From Echinarachnius parma (Eukaryota; Echinodermata; Echinoidea; Clypeasteroida; Echinarachniidae), in the NCBI GenBank assembly GCA_037951105.1, contig JBAMJV010007228.1, forward strand, positions 1-64,000: a stretch of DNA of 64,000 nt, read 5' to 3'. Shown piece after piece: positions 34,151 to 45,700 of the stretch; position 1 is the stretch's first letter; each line of letters starts with the position of its first letter. Below the pieces are notes generated by a model. It had not been told where the DNA came from, made no database searches, and saw only the letters and a program-made list of their open reading frames with translations. The position numbers were made by a program, and so were the translations under genes.

Positions 34151-34810
34151 TGAAACTCAACAAATGTTTGCCATCTTTTCTTTTAGTTCTCTATTTTTGC
34201 AAGAATTTTCCTCTACAAGTTGTTTTTATAATCTGTTAGTTCAAAATTCAATCATAAGCGGACAGGTTTTTTTCTTTCTTCAATTAACAATATTAACGGA
34301 GCAGGAGCGGTTGAGATGGCATTAGAGGCCTGTGCTACATGTATGTCTGTGCGTTGACATACAACGGGCGCGGACATTTTTGAAAACGCATGCACGGGTG
34401 ATTTGAATATTTTTGTTTTTTTGTTTCTCTGGTTGATGACTGAAAACACCCCTCATTAATGTTGACCAATCAAATGTTATTATCCTAATCAAAGTATGAA
34501 TATTCATAAGCAATCTTATGAATATGTATAATCATGAAAATTGACAATTTACATACCAGGTTATGTCAGATTATTCAATATTTTAGCTTTAAAAATATAC
34601 TTATAATCGATTATAATTGCGAGTTTTATGTTAAAAATGTATGGTATTTTTCACTTTATCATTGAATTAGGTTCCGCAATTTGTTTGAAAAATGAAATAA
34701 ATATTGATAAAATTGAGATCGTGAGTGAGGATATTTATCACATTCTTTCCATCCTAGAGTTATTCCCTTACTGAGAGCCTCTCGCGAATGTCACGAAAAA
34801 TCAGGTATTT

Positions 34811-35215
34811 TCACGCAATCTGTTGTGATTGTGTTTGCGCTATGTGGACGAGGTGATCGTGTGGGTTTGTGGGTGCCTTTGGTGGGCGACCACCAGGTTT
34901 TTCTTTCTTTGGCCTCCCAGCTTGTAGAGTTTCCTTGAACATGGAACATGGAACATGTGTTGCAGGCTTGTGTTCATGAGTGAGGCAACCAGTCATTGTT
35001 TGCGTTGATGATGATGTAGGATGACCGATTGTCAACTGACAGTAACATCGTGTGCAAAATGCCTCGAGATGAATATCTGGCAAATCTACTGAGATATCAA
35101 TCTGAAAGTTTGATTTGATGATTTTCTGATAATTGGATACCCTGTACACATGATTCTGTTTATCCCTTCCCTTGTCAAGTTTGGCTACCTCTCCCCACAG
35201 AATCTACATAATAAC
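34811..35215 (-). pseudogene. RAG1 N-terminal-like zinc-binding segment (copy 2)
   Basis: A second, closely similar copy. The CRFCGE start has a one-base loss (GAGAGGTAGCC), then FQIDISVDLPDIHLEAFC, TRCYCQLTIG, and the frameshifted tail MFKETLQAGRPKKEKPGG. A 10-base repeat (ATGTTCCATG) is inserted in the CxxC area. The flanking non-coding DNA (32400-32530 versus 34570-34780) is duplicated too, so the two copies arose as part of a larger unit. Confidence 0.6.
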
Positions 35216-35239
35216 ACCAAACGGTGTGTGTGGTGCTTA

Positions 35240-35520
35240 ATTCAATTGGACAAATCTTGTAGGGATCGAACCGTTTGGCAAAATGTTGTTTCCTTTTCAA
35301 TTCAACAATGGCTGCATTTTACCCGATGATGATCTCTAAACAGGAGACTCCCTTCACGAGCCAGCAAATTTCGAAGCAATTTGATGTTGTGGCAGACGTC
35401 GGGAATCACAAACATCGGTCTGCCTGTGGCTGGATGCCTGATCTGAGCTTGGAGACTGTGGAGGTGGAATGAAGCTCCCAGGAGTGTAAGTGAAGTCTTA
35501 TTCACTGCATTTATTTGTTT
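35240..35520 (-). pseudogene. P-element-like transposase fragment 2
   Basis: The minus strand encodes NKTSLTLLGASFHLHSLQ, IRHPATGRPMFVIPDVCHNI and KLLRNLLAREG. The DGxxxN...HP...DxxHxxKLxRN pattern is the RNase H-like core after the second Asp in P-element/THAP9 transposases. It starts with GAxxNKTS missing its upstream part and ends at an in-frame change. It directly precedes RAG1-N-like copy 2 on this strand. Confidence 0.7.
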
Positions 35521-35699
35521 AAAGACATTTCTCCATAATCATATCTCATCAGCGATGGTGCTGTTTTTCATCAAGGGCCTGATATAAGAACATCATAAAA
35601 TATACATACAATACAATAATACATTCATGATATTCTAGACATTACAAATATATAAAAATATGTACAAATATAACAAAGCTTATGTCAATTTTCTACGTT

Positions 35700-35960
35700 A
35701 AAAGTGAGTGTAAAGGATATCTTATTCACTGCAGCTCCATCACATGTTATTGCAACACATTGATGCCACATTGGTGGATGGATGCACCCAGGCGTGCGAG
35801 TGATGTCTTGTTCACTTCCAGCTCTATCGCATGATTGGTGATTGATGCCTGGAATGCTCCTGACAGGCTGTGGTACAGAAAGTATCCTATGGAGAACTTC
35901 TTCTTTATTTTGTACATTGCCATCTGAAATATGAGAATCTTTTATCTATCTTTAACTTTA
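35700..35960 (-). pseudogene. P-element-like transposase fragment 3 (degraded)
   Basis: It repeats the nucleotide sequence of the other fragments (CTGTGGTACAGAAAGTATCC, TTGCAACACATTGATGCCA) with deletions. No frame longer than about 30 residues survives. Confidence 0.5.
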
Positions 35961-36385
35961 ATACAGACAGGTTAATCGATGACCTTTATTCATTTGTTTA
36001 TTTTGTTATCAAAAAGACAAATTGATACATTTCATACCTCTTCTGAAATATCTGAATAACCATTGATTTGACGGTCCTTCTTGTTATACAAGTCATCATA
36101 CAGCCACTGTGACCTGTCAATAAATTGAATTGTACAGGAAACTATAATATAGTCATGTTTGCATATGAGTGATTTTCGTGTGCTCCGTTCTATTGGTAAA
36201 TTTGTAGGATAGCCTCTGTTGTGGTCGATACAAGTTTAATTGCTGCTTTATCTAGGCATGTGTGGTCAAGCTGTAACATAGAAAGTCTAGTGGTTTACTT
36301 CTTCTAATCGTAGAGTGTTCAATTATCTATAGGTTACTGTATCAATTATCTATGCCATTGTGTAATACTTATGCCTGTATAGTGC

Positions 36386-36712
36386 TTATTTACTTTTTTT
36401 CTCAATATTCCTATTGTCAGAGTCCGTGTCTGAGCCAGAGCTAGACTCGGATTCATCCATTGAATGTGTTGATTCATTCTCAAGTTCACTTTTGATACCA
36501 ATGTCAAGAACAGTACCTCTCCATATCTCCTTGCCCAACCGCATGCAAACTACATCATTGACGTCAAAAATACCATCTGAGCCAATCAGATCTCCGGCGC
36601 GCACAACATTTTTTTCTTTAGTTCTTTCCCACTGCACCACGAAATCGGTGTCTGGATGAAGGAGTGGCATTGTGGAAGTTTCAGTTGTAGCTGTGCCTGT
36701 GTCCTCTGAAAC
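36386..36712 (-). CDS. Orphan exon with Trp-containing SH3/Tudor-like pattern
   Basis: Minus-strand exon starting after a TTTCTGTCTTTAG acceptor at about 36712. It encodes about 105 residues: HPDTDFVVQWERTKEKNVV, RAGDLIGSDGIFDVNDVVCM, RLGKEIWRGTVLDIG, then an acidic Ser-rich tail (SSSGSDTDSD). The 'V-x-W...V-x-x-x-DL...G-D-V...W-x-G-x-V-L-D-I-G' layout resembles small beta-barrel modules that precede BEN or other DNA-binding domains in invertebrate transposon-derived proteins. I do not recognise the family. It may be part of the transposon cluster. Confidence 0.4.
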   Translation of the reverse strand, partial: VSEDTGTATTETSTMPLLHPDTDFVVQWERTKEKNVVRAGDLIGSDGIFDVNDVVCMRLGKEIWRGTVLDIGIKSELENESTHSMDESESSSGSDTDSDNRNIEKKSK

Positions 36713-36776
36713 TAAAGACAGAAAGAATAAATGAATTGTCTTAAAACTTAAAATAAAAGAATCAAATCTATTTTGT

Positions 36777-37436
36777 ACTAGGTGTAACAAAATAACTGTT
36801 ATGTTTTTAATCCGTAATAACTCAGTCGCTTATGAATGAAATTGACTCAAAACTTCAGACAATGTAAAGGGATAGTGTCAAATTTCCTGTGCCAAGTTTG
36901 ATCAGATTTCACCTAGAGAAAGGGTGGCTATTGTCAATTTAAAAAAAAAGTGGGTTTCAATCTGAGACCTTCTTCCCAATGCACCCATAGATAAAGCAAT
37001 ATATCCCATTCATTGATGCATTAAGTTCCAAGGAGTAAACAACAATTTCGTTGGGATGCAGCCCTAACAAAAGACTTGGTCAATGAGGGCACCGACACAA
37101 AAGGTGACCGCGGACAGTCCTGTCTATTTCTCTGTCGTGAGCCAGTATTATGTAACCAAGCATCAACAGATGAATTTGGCAATGTTCCTTTACAAGTTCT
37201 GGAATTCCGTTCATAAGCAACTGAGTTATTACGGATTAAAAACATAACAGGTTTTTTGTAACACTTTTTTAAAAATTGACAATAGCCACCCTTTCTCTAG
37301 GTGAAATGTGATCAAACCTGGCACAGAAAATTTGACACCATCCCTTTACATTGTCTGAAGTTTTTATTTAATTTCATTCATAAGCGACTGAGTTATTACG
37401 GATTAAAAACATAACAGTTATTTTGTTACACCTAGT
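36777..37436. mobile_element. Foldback element with ~170-bp inverted repeats
   Basis: TACTAGGTGTAACAAAATAA at 36777 and its reverse complement ending at 37436 start inverted repeats of roughly 170 bases. They include AATAGCCACCCTTTCTCTAG on one side and its complement on the other. The 300-base centre contains a further copy of AGTTATTACGGATTAAAAAC. No transposase was found. Confidence 0.85.
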
Positions 37437-37489
37437 ATATAGGTTTAGAATGAATGCAGTATGTGGAGCTGCAGGTGAGTTGTACGTTT

Positions 37490-39135
37490 GTGGAGAGCCG
37501 TTTTTTCATGGTTGGATTGGAATTACTTTACATTAACATTACCATGGGTGCGGTCGTACTCGAAACTCTTCTTGATGGTCATGCCATCCAGCATTAAGCT
37601 CCACTTTGAGGTTTTTTATGCCTCCGCCAACGAAGTGGCCGGAGGCATTATGTTTTCGGGTTGTCCGTCCGTCCGTCCGTCCGTCCGTACGTCCGTCCGT
37701 ACGTCCCGTTTTCGTTCTCGCGATATCTCAAGAACCAGTTGACGGATCAATTTCAAACTTGGTATGAGTGTACATATTGGGGTGACAATGATCTGATTAG
37801 ATTTTAGGGGTCATGAGGTCAAAGGTCAAGGTCACAGGACTCAATATATATGCAAAAATGCCTCGTTCTCGCGATATCTCAAGAACTGGTTGACGGATCA
37901 AATTCAAACTTGGTATTAGTGTAGATATTGGGGTGGCAATGATCTGATTAGATTTTAGGGGTCATGAGGTCAAAGGTCAAGGTCACAGGACTTGATATAT
38001 ATTCAAAAATGCCTCGTTCTCGCGATATCTCAAGAACTGGTTGACGGATCAAATTCAAACTTGGTATTAGTGTAGATATTGGGGTGGCAATGATCTGATT
38101 AGATTTTGGGGTTCATGAGGTTAAAGGTCAAGGTCACAGGACTCGATATATATGCAAAAATGCCTCGTTCTCGCGATATCTCAAGAACTGGTTGACGGAT
38201 CAAATTCAAACTTGGTATTAGTGTAGATATTGGGGTGGCAATGATCTGATTAGATTTTGGGGTTCATGAGGACAAAGGTCAAGGTCACAGGAATCAATGT
38301 ATGTGCAAAAATGCCTCGTTCTTGCGATATCTCAAGAACCGGTTGACGGATCAATTACATTCTAGGTATGAGTGTACATATTGGGGTGCCACTGATCTGA
38401 TTAGATTTGGGGGGTCATGAGGTCAAAGGTCAAGGTCACATGACTCAATATGTATGCGAAAATGGCTTGTAATTGCAAAATTTCAAGAACTGAATGTCAG
38501 ATTTCAATCAAACTCGGTACCTGTATCATAAAGAGTCAACGTAGCCATAAAATGTTGGGGTCATGAAGTTGAGGTCAAGGTCATGGGACTCATTATACAT
38601 GCAAAAAAGCTTGTAATACCAAAATCTCAAGAACTAAATGTCAGATTTCAATCAAACTTGGTACCTGACTGTTTTTTAGGGAGCCATCAAAGATTGGGAT
38701 CATATGGTCAAGGTCACAGGACTCAAAATATAAGAAAAATTAAATCAGTGCATGTTAATTTGGGCATATTAAAATCGCGTGATAGCGGAGGCATAATTTT
38801 CGATTGCGCGCAATCGAAGATCCATCTAGTTTTTCTTGTGGCCTGCCATGACTTGAGTCCCTTGATAGTCTCATAGGTGATCCCTGGCCTCCCATCGACG
38901 ACCCCCATCATACTCTTGATCGTCTTCTTTGTTGGCATGCTAAGGATCTCCCTAAGGTGCTCATAGCACGCAGGGCTATAATACAATATCCCCATTGCTA
39001 TCCGCTTATATTCTGCGATATAATGTCTCCCATTGGTCTTCCCTAGATTGTCTTCTTCATTTTTAAGTACCGTATATACTTCCTGCTGTGACATTGAGCA
39101 AATGTTGTGTGTTGTTTCTTCATTGATGCCAACCA
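37490..39135 (-). pseudogene. P-element-like transposase, N-terminal half, split by an insertion
   Basis: Minus-strand coding from 39135 down gives YYSPACYEHLREILSMP, TKKTIKSMMGVVDGRPGITY and ETIKGLKSWQATRK. It breaks at 38830 and resumes at 37617 with TSKWSLMLDGMTIKKSFEYD. The SPxxYxxLR...LP..T..s and LxxDGMxIKK...YD motifs are those leading to the first catalytic Asp in P-element/THAP9 transposases. The gap is the composite repeat 37618-38830, inserted at a run of A (T on the plus strand). The upstream THAP DNA-binding domain was not found. Confidence 0.7.
37618..38830 (+). mobile_element. Composite repeat, 151-bp tandem interior, inserted at poly-T
   Basis: Starts with a hairpin (ATGCCTCCGCCA / TGGCCGGAGGCAT), then CCGTCCGT simple repeats at 37664-37702. 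About five tandem units of 151 bp follow (landmarks TTCTCGCGATATCTCAAGAA and GGTCAAGGTCACAGG). It ends in GCGGAGGCATAATTTTCG and CCATCTAGT. GGAGGCATAAT near the end echoes the start. It splits a P-element-like coding region at a T-run. No protein is encoded. The mobility class is unknown to me. Confidence 0.75.
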
Positions 39136-39470
39136 GGAGTGTAAGTGAAGTCTTATTCACTGCAGCTCCGTCGCATGTGATGGCAACAACATTGTGATGC
39201 CATCATTGCTAAGGAGCTGTAGAAACTCCCTTATCCGCGCTGCCTGGAACGCCCCAAACAGGCTGTGGTACAAAAAGTACCCTATTGGTAACTTCATTGT
39301 GGTGTTCAGGGCCACCAGCATGAACACAAGGCTTTGTGTTGCTGGTGACCAATCCCCTTCCTCACTGCCATTGCCATTCTGGGTAACCGACATTTGTGTC
39401 AAGGTTTCTGTTGTACATTTTAAGTAATTAATATTTAAATATATATTCTTGAACAACCTTCAGTTTGTAA
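39136..39470 (-). pseudogene. P-element-like transposase, RNase H-like half
   Basis: The minus strand gives GDWSPATQSLVFMLVALN, TTMKLPIGYFLYHSLFGAF and QAARIREFLQLLSNDGI. It then shifts frame and ends NKTSLTLL at 39136, where it joins the start of the N-terminal half. In an intact element this part would lie after, not before, the N-terminal half on the coding strand. The junction therefore fuses two different copies. Confidence 0.7.
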
Positions 39471-39589
39471 TCTTAATTGGTTTATATTAAATCATCTGTA
39501 TTAATCAAATCAAACAAGTAACAATAACCCAGGTCCATAAAAAATATTAAAAACAATATTTGAATATTTTACCAGATGATGATCTTCAA

Positions 39590-39930
39590 ACAGCAGACCC
39601 CCTTCAGATGCCAACAATTAACGCATTCATTTCATATTGTGACACACATCTGGGATCACAAACACAGGGTTGCCTGTGGACGGATGTGGGAAGTGGGATC
39701 TAAGACTTTGGAGGTGGAATGAAGCTCTCAGGGGTGCGAGTGAGGTCTTGTTCACTGCAGCTCCATCGCATGATTGATGATTGATGCCTGGAATGCTCCT
39801 GACAGGCTGTGGTACATAACATAAATTATCCTAAGGAGATCTTCTTCTTTATTTTGTACATTGCCATCTGAAATATGAGAATCTTCTATCTATCTTACAG
39901 ACAGGGTAATCGATGATCTTCTTTTACTTG
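39590..39930 (-). pseudogene. P-element-like transposase fragment (degraded)
   Basis: The DNA matches fragments at 35.3-35.9 and 42.1-42.5 kb (GGAGGTGGAATGAAGCTCTC, CTGACAGGCTGTGGTACA). It has several frameshifts and only short reading frames. Confidence 0.5.
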
Positions 39931-40740
39931 TTTATTTTGTTATCAAAAAGACAAATTGATACATAATTTCATACCTCTTCTGAAATATCTCGATAACCAC
40001 TGACTCGACGGTCCTTCTTGTTATAGAAGGCATCATACAGCCACTGTGACCTGTCAATAAATTGAATTTTGCTAATCTAACATTTATGTAACTAACTTAT
40101 CTTATCGCAAACCGATAATATAAGATGTATTGATAAAACAAAGATCGCAGATATTCTCTTGCTTACCTCTTCAAATCCTCTTCACGTCTTGAAATCTTCA
40201 TAAATGTCAGCGATCAGATCATAATCAGGAGAATTTGCTGTCCAAGTTTTGGTTGTTTACGTACGACAGCACAGTTTTACACATGCGCGCTACACGATAA
40301 TACGATCGATATGCGATATCGCCTTTTTCATTTTCACGGTAACCCGCAGAATCTGTGAAAAATGAAAAGGGCGTTATGTGGAGCGCTTGACTTAGCGCCC
40401 TTATCATTTTAAGCCCGGCTAATCAGCGCACGCTTAGCGCCCTTCTCACTCAAACCAAAAGCGCATGAAACGGTTTACGCCCTTATGTTATTGATACATA
40501 TCTTCGTAACAAAAAATGATTATGATCTACTTTTTTTTATCATGTAGAGGAGACCCCGCTCTACATGATGACAAGCATAACTCAATTTGGCCAAAAATCG
40601 ACTTAACAGCCTTTTCTTTCTCAACCGACGAAATGTTCTCCATCTTTTCTTTTGGTTCTCTATTTTTGCAAGAATTTTCCTATTCAAGTTGTGTTTATAA
40701 TCTGATAGTTCAAAATTCAATCATAAGGACAGGTTTTTTT

Positions 40741-42010
40741 AGCTCACCTGAGCCAAAGGCTCAAGTGAGCTATTGTGATCGCTTTTCGTCCGTCGTGCGT
40801 CGTCCGTCGTCCGTCGTGCGTCGTGCGTCGTCCGTCGTCCGTCGTCCGTAAACTTTTTACATTTTCATCTTCTTCTCCAGAACCAATGATCGGATTCCAA
40901 CCAAACTTGGCAGGAATCATATTTAGGGGTAGAGGAACCAAAGTTGCTAAAATGGTGGGCGTGGCCCCCAGGGGGGCCCTGGGGGAGGGCACCAAATGTA
41001 AAAAATATGTAAATTTTAAACATCTTCTTCTCAAGATCCAGAAGTATGACAGACCTGATATTTCATATTTAGATGCCTCTATTGATGAAGAATGAAAGTT
41101 GTTCACAAGATTTTTGTGGGTGGTCCCATAAGGGCCCTGTGGGCGTAACAGTTTTTTTGGGGGCCCTACCATAGGAAATATACATTTTCATCTTCTTCTC
41201 CAGAATCAATGATTAGATTCCAACCAAACATGGCAGGAATCATCTTTAGGGGTAGAGGAACCAAAGTTGCTAAAATGGTGGGCGTGGCCCCCAGGGGGGC
41301 CCTGGAGGAGGGCACCAAGTGTAAAAAATATGTAAATTTTAAACATCTTCTTCTCAAGATCCAGAAGTATGACAGACCTGATATTTCATATGTAGATGCC
41401 TCTATTGATGAAGAATGAAAGTTGTTCACAAGATTTTTGTGGGTGGCCCCACAAGGGCCCTGTGGGCGTAACAGTTTTTTTTGGGGCCCTACCATAGGAA
41501 ATATACATTTTCATCTTCTTCTCCAGAACCAATGATTAGATTCCAACCAAACATGGCAGGAATCATCCTTAGGGGTAGAGGAATCGAAGTTGCTAAAATG
41601 GTGGGCGTGGCCCTCAGGGGGGCCCTGGGGGAGGGCACCAAGTGTAAAAAATATGTTAATTTTAAATATCTTCTTCTCAAGATCCAGAAGTATGACAGGC
41701 CATCGCAGAATGGCCCCATAGGGTCCCTATGTGAGTGGGGTTAATATGCTGAAGTGGTCAGTGGCTGGTGAAATGTGTTAAGCTTTGTCTTATATGTGTG
41801 TCTGTCTTTTTTTATGATTCACCCAAACATTATGGTAAATCATAATGTTAGGTACAGGGGATCAAAAGTTATTGATTAAATAGTACATCACATTATAGAT
41901 TTTGGCATGATTTCAACTGATTTCATATCTTCTGAGGGTGCCAGAGAGAACATGCGCCAGATGTGAATTGATTGACCTCAGGTGAGCGTCGTGCCCCCCT
42001 GGGGCTCTTG
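40741..42010 (+). mobile_element. Composite repeat, 323-bp tandem interior, inserted at poly-T
   Basis: Starts with a perfect-looking hairpin AGCTCACCTGAGCC / GGCTCAAGTGAGCT. Next come CGTCCGTCGT simple repeats at 40788-40850 and about three tandem units of 323 bp (landmark TTCATCTTCTTCTCCAGAA at 40864, 41187, 41510). The right part has CTCAGGTGAGCG, inverted to the start, and it ends GGGGCTCTTG. Flanking DNA (GACAGGTTTTTTT and TTTTTAAATTAATAATATTA) matches an uninterrupted homologous site at 34261-34300. No protein was found. Confidence 0.85.
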
Positions 42011-42039
42011 TTTTTAAATTAATAATATTAGCAGAGCAG

Positions 42040-42500
42040 GAGATGTTGAGGAAAAATCTTGTAGGGGATCGAACCGTTTGGCAAAATGTTGTTGTTTCCT
42101 TGTCTGCTCTTCCAATTCAACAATGGCTGCATTTTACCAGATGATGGTCTCCAAATAGCAGACCCCCTTCTGATGCCAGCAAGTTGTGTAGTAATGTAAT
42201 ATTATGACACACATGACACACGTCTGGGATGACAAACACCGGCTGCCTGTGGACGGATGCGGGAAGTGGGCTTGAAGACTTTGGAGGTGGAATGAAGCTC
42301 CCAGGAGTGCGAGTGATGTTTTGTTCACTGCAGCTCTATCGCATGTGATGGTAACGACATTGATACCATCATTGCTAAGGAGCTGTACGCACTCCCTTAT
42401 CAGCGCTGCCTGGAACACCCAGACAGGCTGTGGTACAAAAAGTATCCTATGGGGATCTTCATCCTTCTTTATTTTATACATTGCCATCTGAAATAAGAGA
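42040..42500 (-). pseudogene. P-element-like transposase fragment 6
   Basis: The minus strand encodes FQAALIRECVQLLSNDGINV, VTITCDRAAVNKTSLALLG and ASFHLQSLQAHFPHPSTG. It then frameshifts near the DxxHxxKLxRN motif, giving CVMCVI. This copy retains the TCDxxAxN motif of the second catalytic Asp. It sits immediately right of the inserted composite repeat. Confidence 0.7.
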
Positions 42501-42719
42501 ATATTTTATCTGTAGACCTCTGACCTTTGTAGGATCTCTCTGACTAGGTTTGAGATTTATGTTGGAGTTGAACTTCATCTGCCATGTAGAAGTCCACGAT
42601 CTGGGATGACAAACGGTCATTAGGCGAAACTCTATTTCCCCCATAGTTTGCAAACCCAACACTTTATTCTTATCGTAACTGCAAAGATCAATTGATATGT
42701 AAATAAATGACACCTGTTA

Positions 42720-45700
42720 TTTGTTTCATCTGTGTCTTCACCAAAACTCAAAGATCTCAGAGAAACTCATCTGGGATGCTGTCACGTCTTGCTCTGTGTT
42801 CTCCAACTTTTCTTTTATTTCTCTATTCTAGCAAGGGTTTTCTTCTCCAACCTGTGTTTATAGATTATTCAGTTCAATCGTAAGGAAAGTTTTTCATCAA
42901 TTAACCATGTAGCATGTTGCTACAAAATATAGAAGTGTGTAATGAAATTTGTAATGAAATGCTAACTTTTGAGTTATAGAAGCAATATCATCAAGACTAT
43001 CACTTGGTTAATGATTTACAATATAATAGGGCTAATATTACAGCCCCTCCTGTGAGTTAATTGCCTGCCTGCGAATGTGAAATGCTCACATCTGGTTTGC
43101 TTTTTACTGACGTTGGTTCATCTGAGCCTAGAGGCAGTCCATCAGCAAATTCTTTCTTCTTCCTGTTGCCTTTCATTGTCCTGCAGCATTGCAACACGCT
43201 ACTGCAGTTACATTCTCCCCCTTTTCATAGTAAGTTACACTCACAACTGACTGTCACCCGATGCACTTTGTAATGTACCATTTGCTGTACCTTCTCTGAT
43301 ATCCGATATGTAGGCCTGTGTGGTTATACACACCATTGAGGTTTATACTTAGAATCCTATGCAGCTAGTACTTGTGTGTTAACCTGCAAGCATAGTGGTA
43401 TTACCCTATGTACCTTCATCATCTTTGTAAAATCCATAACAAACAAGATGAAATCTCTGACTTTGCTACAACTTCTGTCTGGTCTCTTTTTAATTTTGAA
43501 ATGTTGGTTTTAGGGACCGGTTTTCTCCAGATTTCTAATTTCTTGAGGTATTCTTCATCTTATGGGTTGTAATTCCATGATTTTGATAGCCTCTGTACAG
43601 CAGCAAAATGCCCAAACTATTCATGTTTTTGTGATATTTCAGCCGTTTCTGAACTAATTTGTAGTTTTTCAAAATCCTTTATTTGTATTTTAATTGATCT
43701 GATTTCCATTTGTGTTTTTTCTACCATAACTACAATCTTTGCCGAAGCACCCTTAAATATTAAGTGCACAAATTATTTTAGCACAGCTCACATCTTGCCG
43801 ATCAACATCCTCCTCACCAATTTGAGGAGGAGGATGTGTGGGAGGGTTGAAAGTAGTTTGTCACCAGCTAATTGCGACAGGATCTTAGATAGTGCTTGAC
43901 CAATGCATTCAAACTGGTCTAATATCTGCAACAAAACAATCTCTTTTTTATTTCTAAATTAACCCTCCTGAAAGCTGAATGTAAAGGATTGCATATCTGC
44001 TATGCACATTTTTTCCCTTCAAAATAGGGGAAAGTCATAGATTTTTGTAAACGGCTAATTTAATGACATTTTCCTCTAAAAAGTTGTGCCTTTTATTACA
44101 AAGTGTAATGTATTTCATTGGTCAAAACTTAACTTATGTGTGCCTTATATAATGCACTGTGTATAATGTAAATAAGAGAATTGATATTCAGATTGTATAC
44201 CTTCAAGTAATGAAGTTTTGTAGATTTATTATATATCACCTTGAAAATACATTGCTAGATTTTATTTTATATATGTATTATATGTTTATATGTGTATAAT
44301 GTGATTTAAATAAATAAAATGGATTCTACACATGTATTTAACTTAAATTAATGACAATTGTGCGATTATGTGTTTGCTTGATTTTCTTAGCTTAGTGTTG
44401 TATGTTTGTAACTGGTTGTGTTTTATATATTATATTGTGATACAAAGTTTGTAAGCAATTTGAATATGCTCTTTGCAAATTATGTAAATCAAATTTGGTG
44501 AAAAAAGTATGTGTGTGTGTTTGTCTTAATGTATGAAATTGTATGTTAGTATTGGTAGTATTATTATTATTTAATATTTATTCAGCATTTCAAACAGAAG
44601 TACAATGTAACGATATGAAATGAACAGTGAATTTACAGAACAAAACATAAAAGCACCCCTGGTGAGCCTCCCCAAGCTGCCTGGCAGGAAAAAAGAAATC
44701 TTTCATTCCTATGACCCATAGGTCTTTCCTACCAACTTGGGGAGGCCACCAGGGAATCCTTGTACATAAATATTTCAATATTGTAATATGTTATTTTATC
44801 GGTCTAACACATGGAATTCATGACAATTAATCAGTACATAATACAACTTTTTTTCTTTCTTTTTTTAACATCAACATTTGAAAGCATTAAAATATATACA
44901 TCATAGAACACAAGGGCAAGTGAGTGGAGAGCGAGATATGTGTGCATGCGTTCATGTTTGTGAATGTGTGTGTGTATTGATGTGATGTTTTTTTTTAAAG
45001 CAATGAATGAATTATAGCCTATGATAAAGATTGTCATAGACCTTTTACTGTATGTTAGTAATAATCTTTGTTTACTTGAATTTCGAATTATTATTTAAAA
45101 CCTACACATGACAGTTGTCAAAAGCACACTGCCCGAACGTTAGCACCATTAATTAGTCAGCATTAGATTATGGTATTATATTGAATTAAATTCTGTCAAC
45201 TCAAAATTCAACGATTATTTGAAAATGACATGCATACAGTTGATTGAATTGTAAAAAAACATATAATGCAGATCTCCTCACGTTGTCATGGCCATGGGAT
45301 TATGATCGATTGGTCTGTATTCATTTGCTTCCACGTCGTATTAGGTCACTCATCCATTCCTCTGACTCCAAACTTGCCCCATCTCCAAACCCTCAACCCA
45401 AACCCAACCCTAAGGCTAATAAGCCTAACCCCATACGTTGTACGCAAATACCAACAGAAAAGAGTACCTTATTACTATGCTGGATCAGACGTAATGTATG
45501 ACCAACAGGCCTACACAAATACTTCACTTGTGAGTTCTAGATTACAGTAACAAAAGGGACAAGTTTGTTCATTTTCAATTCAATTCAATGTAATTTGATT
45601 TAATTTAACTAAATTTGTTCAGATCAATTCAATTCATGGTATTTGTTCAATCATTGTAGCTGAGAAGGCTAATTGCAACTGAATGTACAGAGCAGAGTAT

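Noticed and set aside
36386..36659. Plus-strand 81-residue Ser-rich frame
   Set aside because: It is the shadow of the minus-strand exon, whose acceptor and composition are more convincing.
40741..41744. Several frames of 70-140 residues on both strands
   Set aside because: They arise from the 323-bp tandem units of a composite repeat. They are mirrored on opposite strands and match no family.
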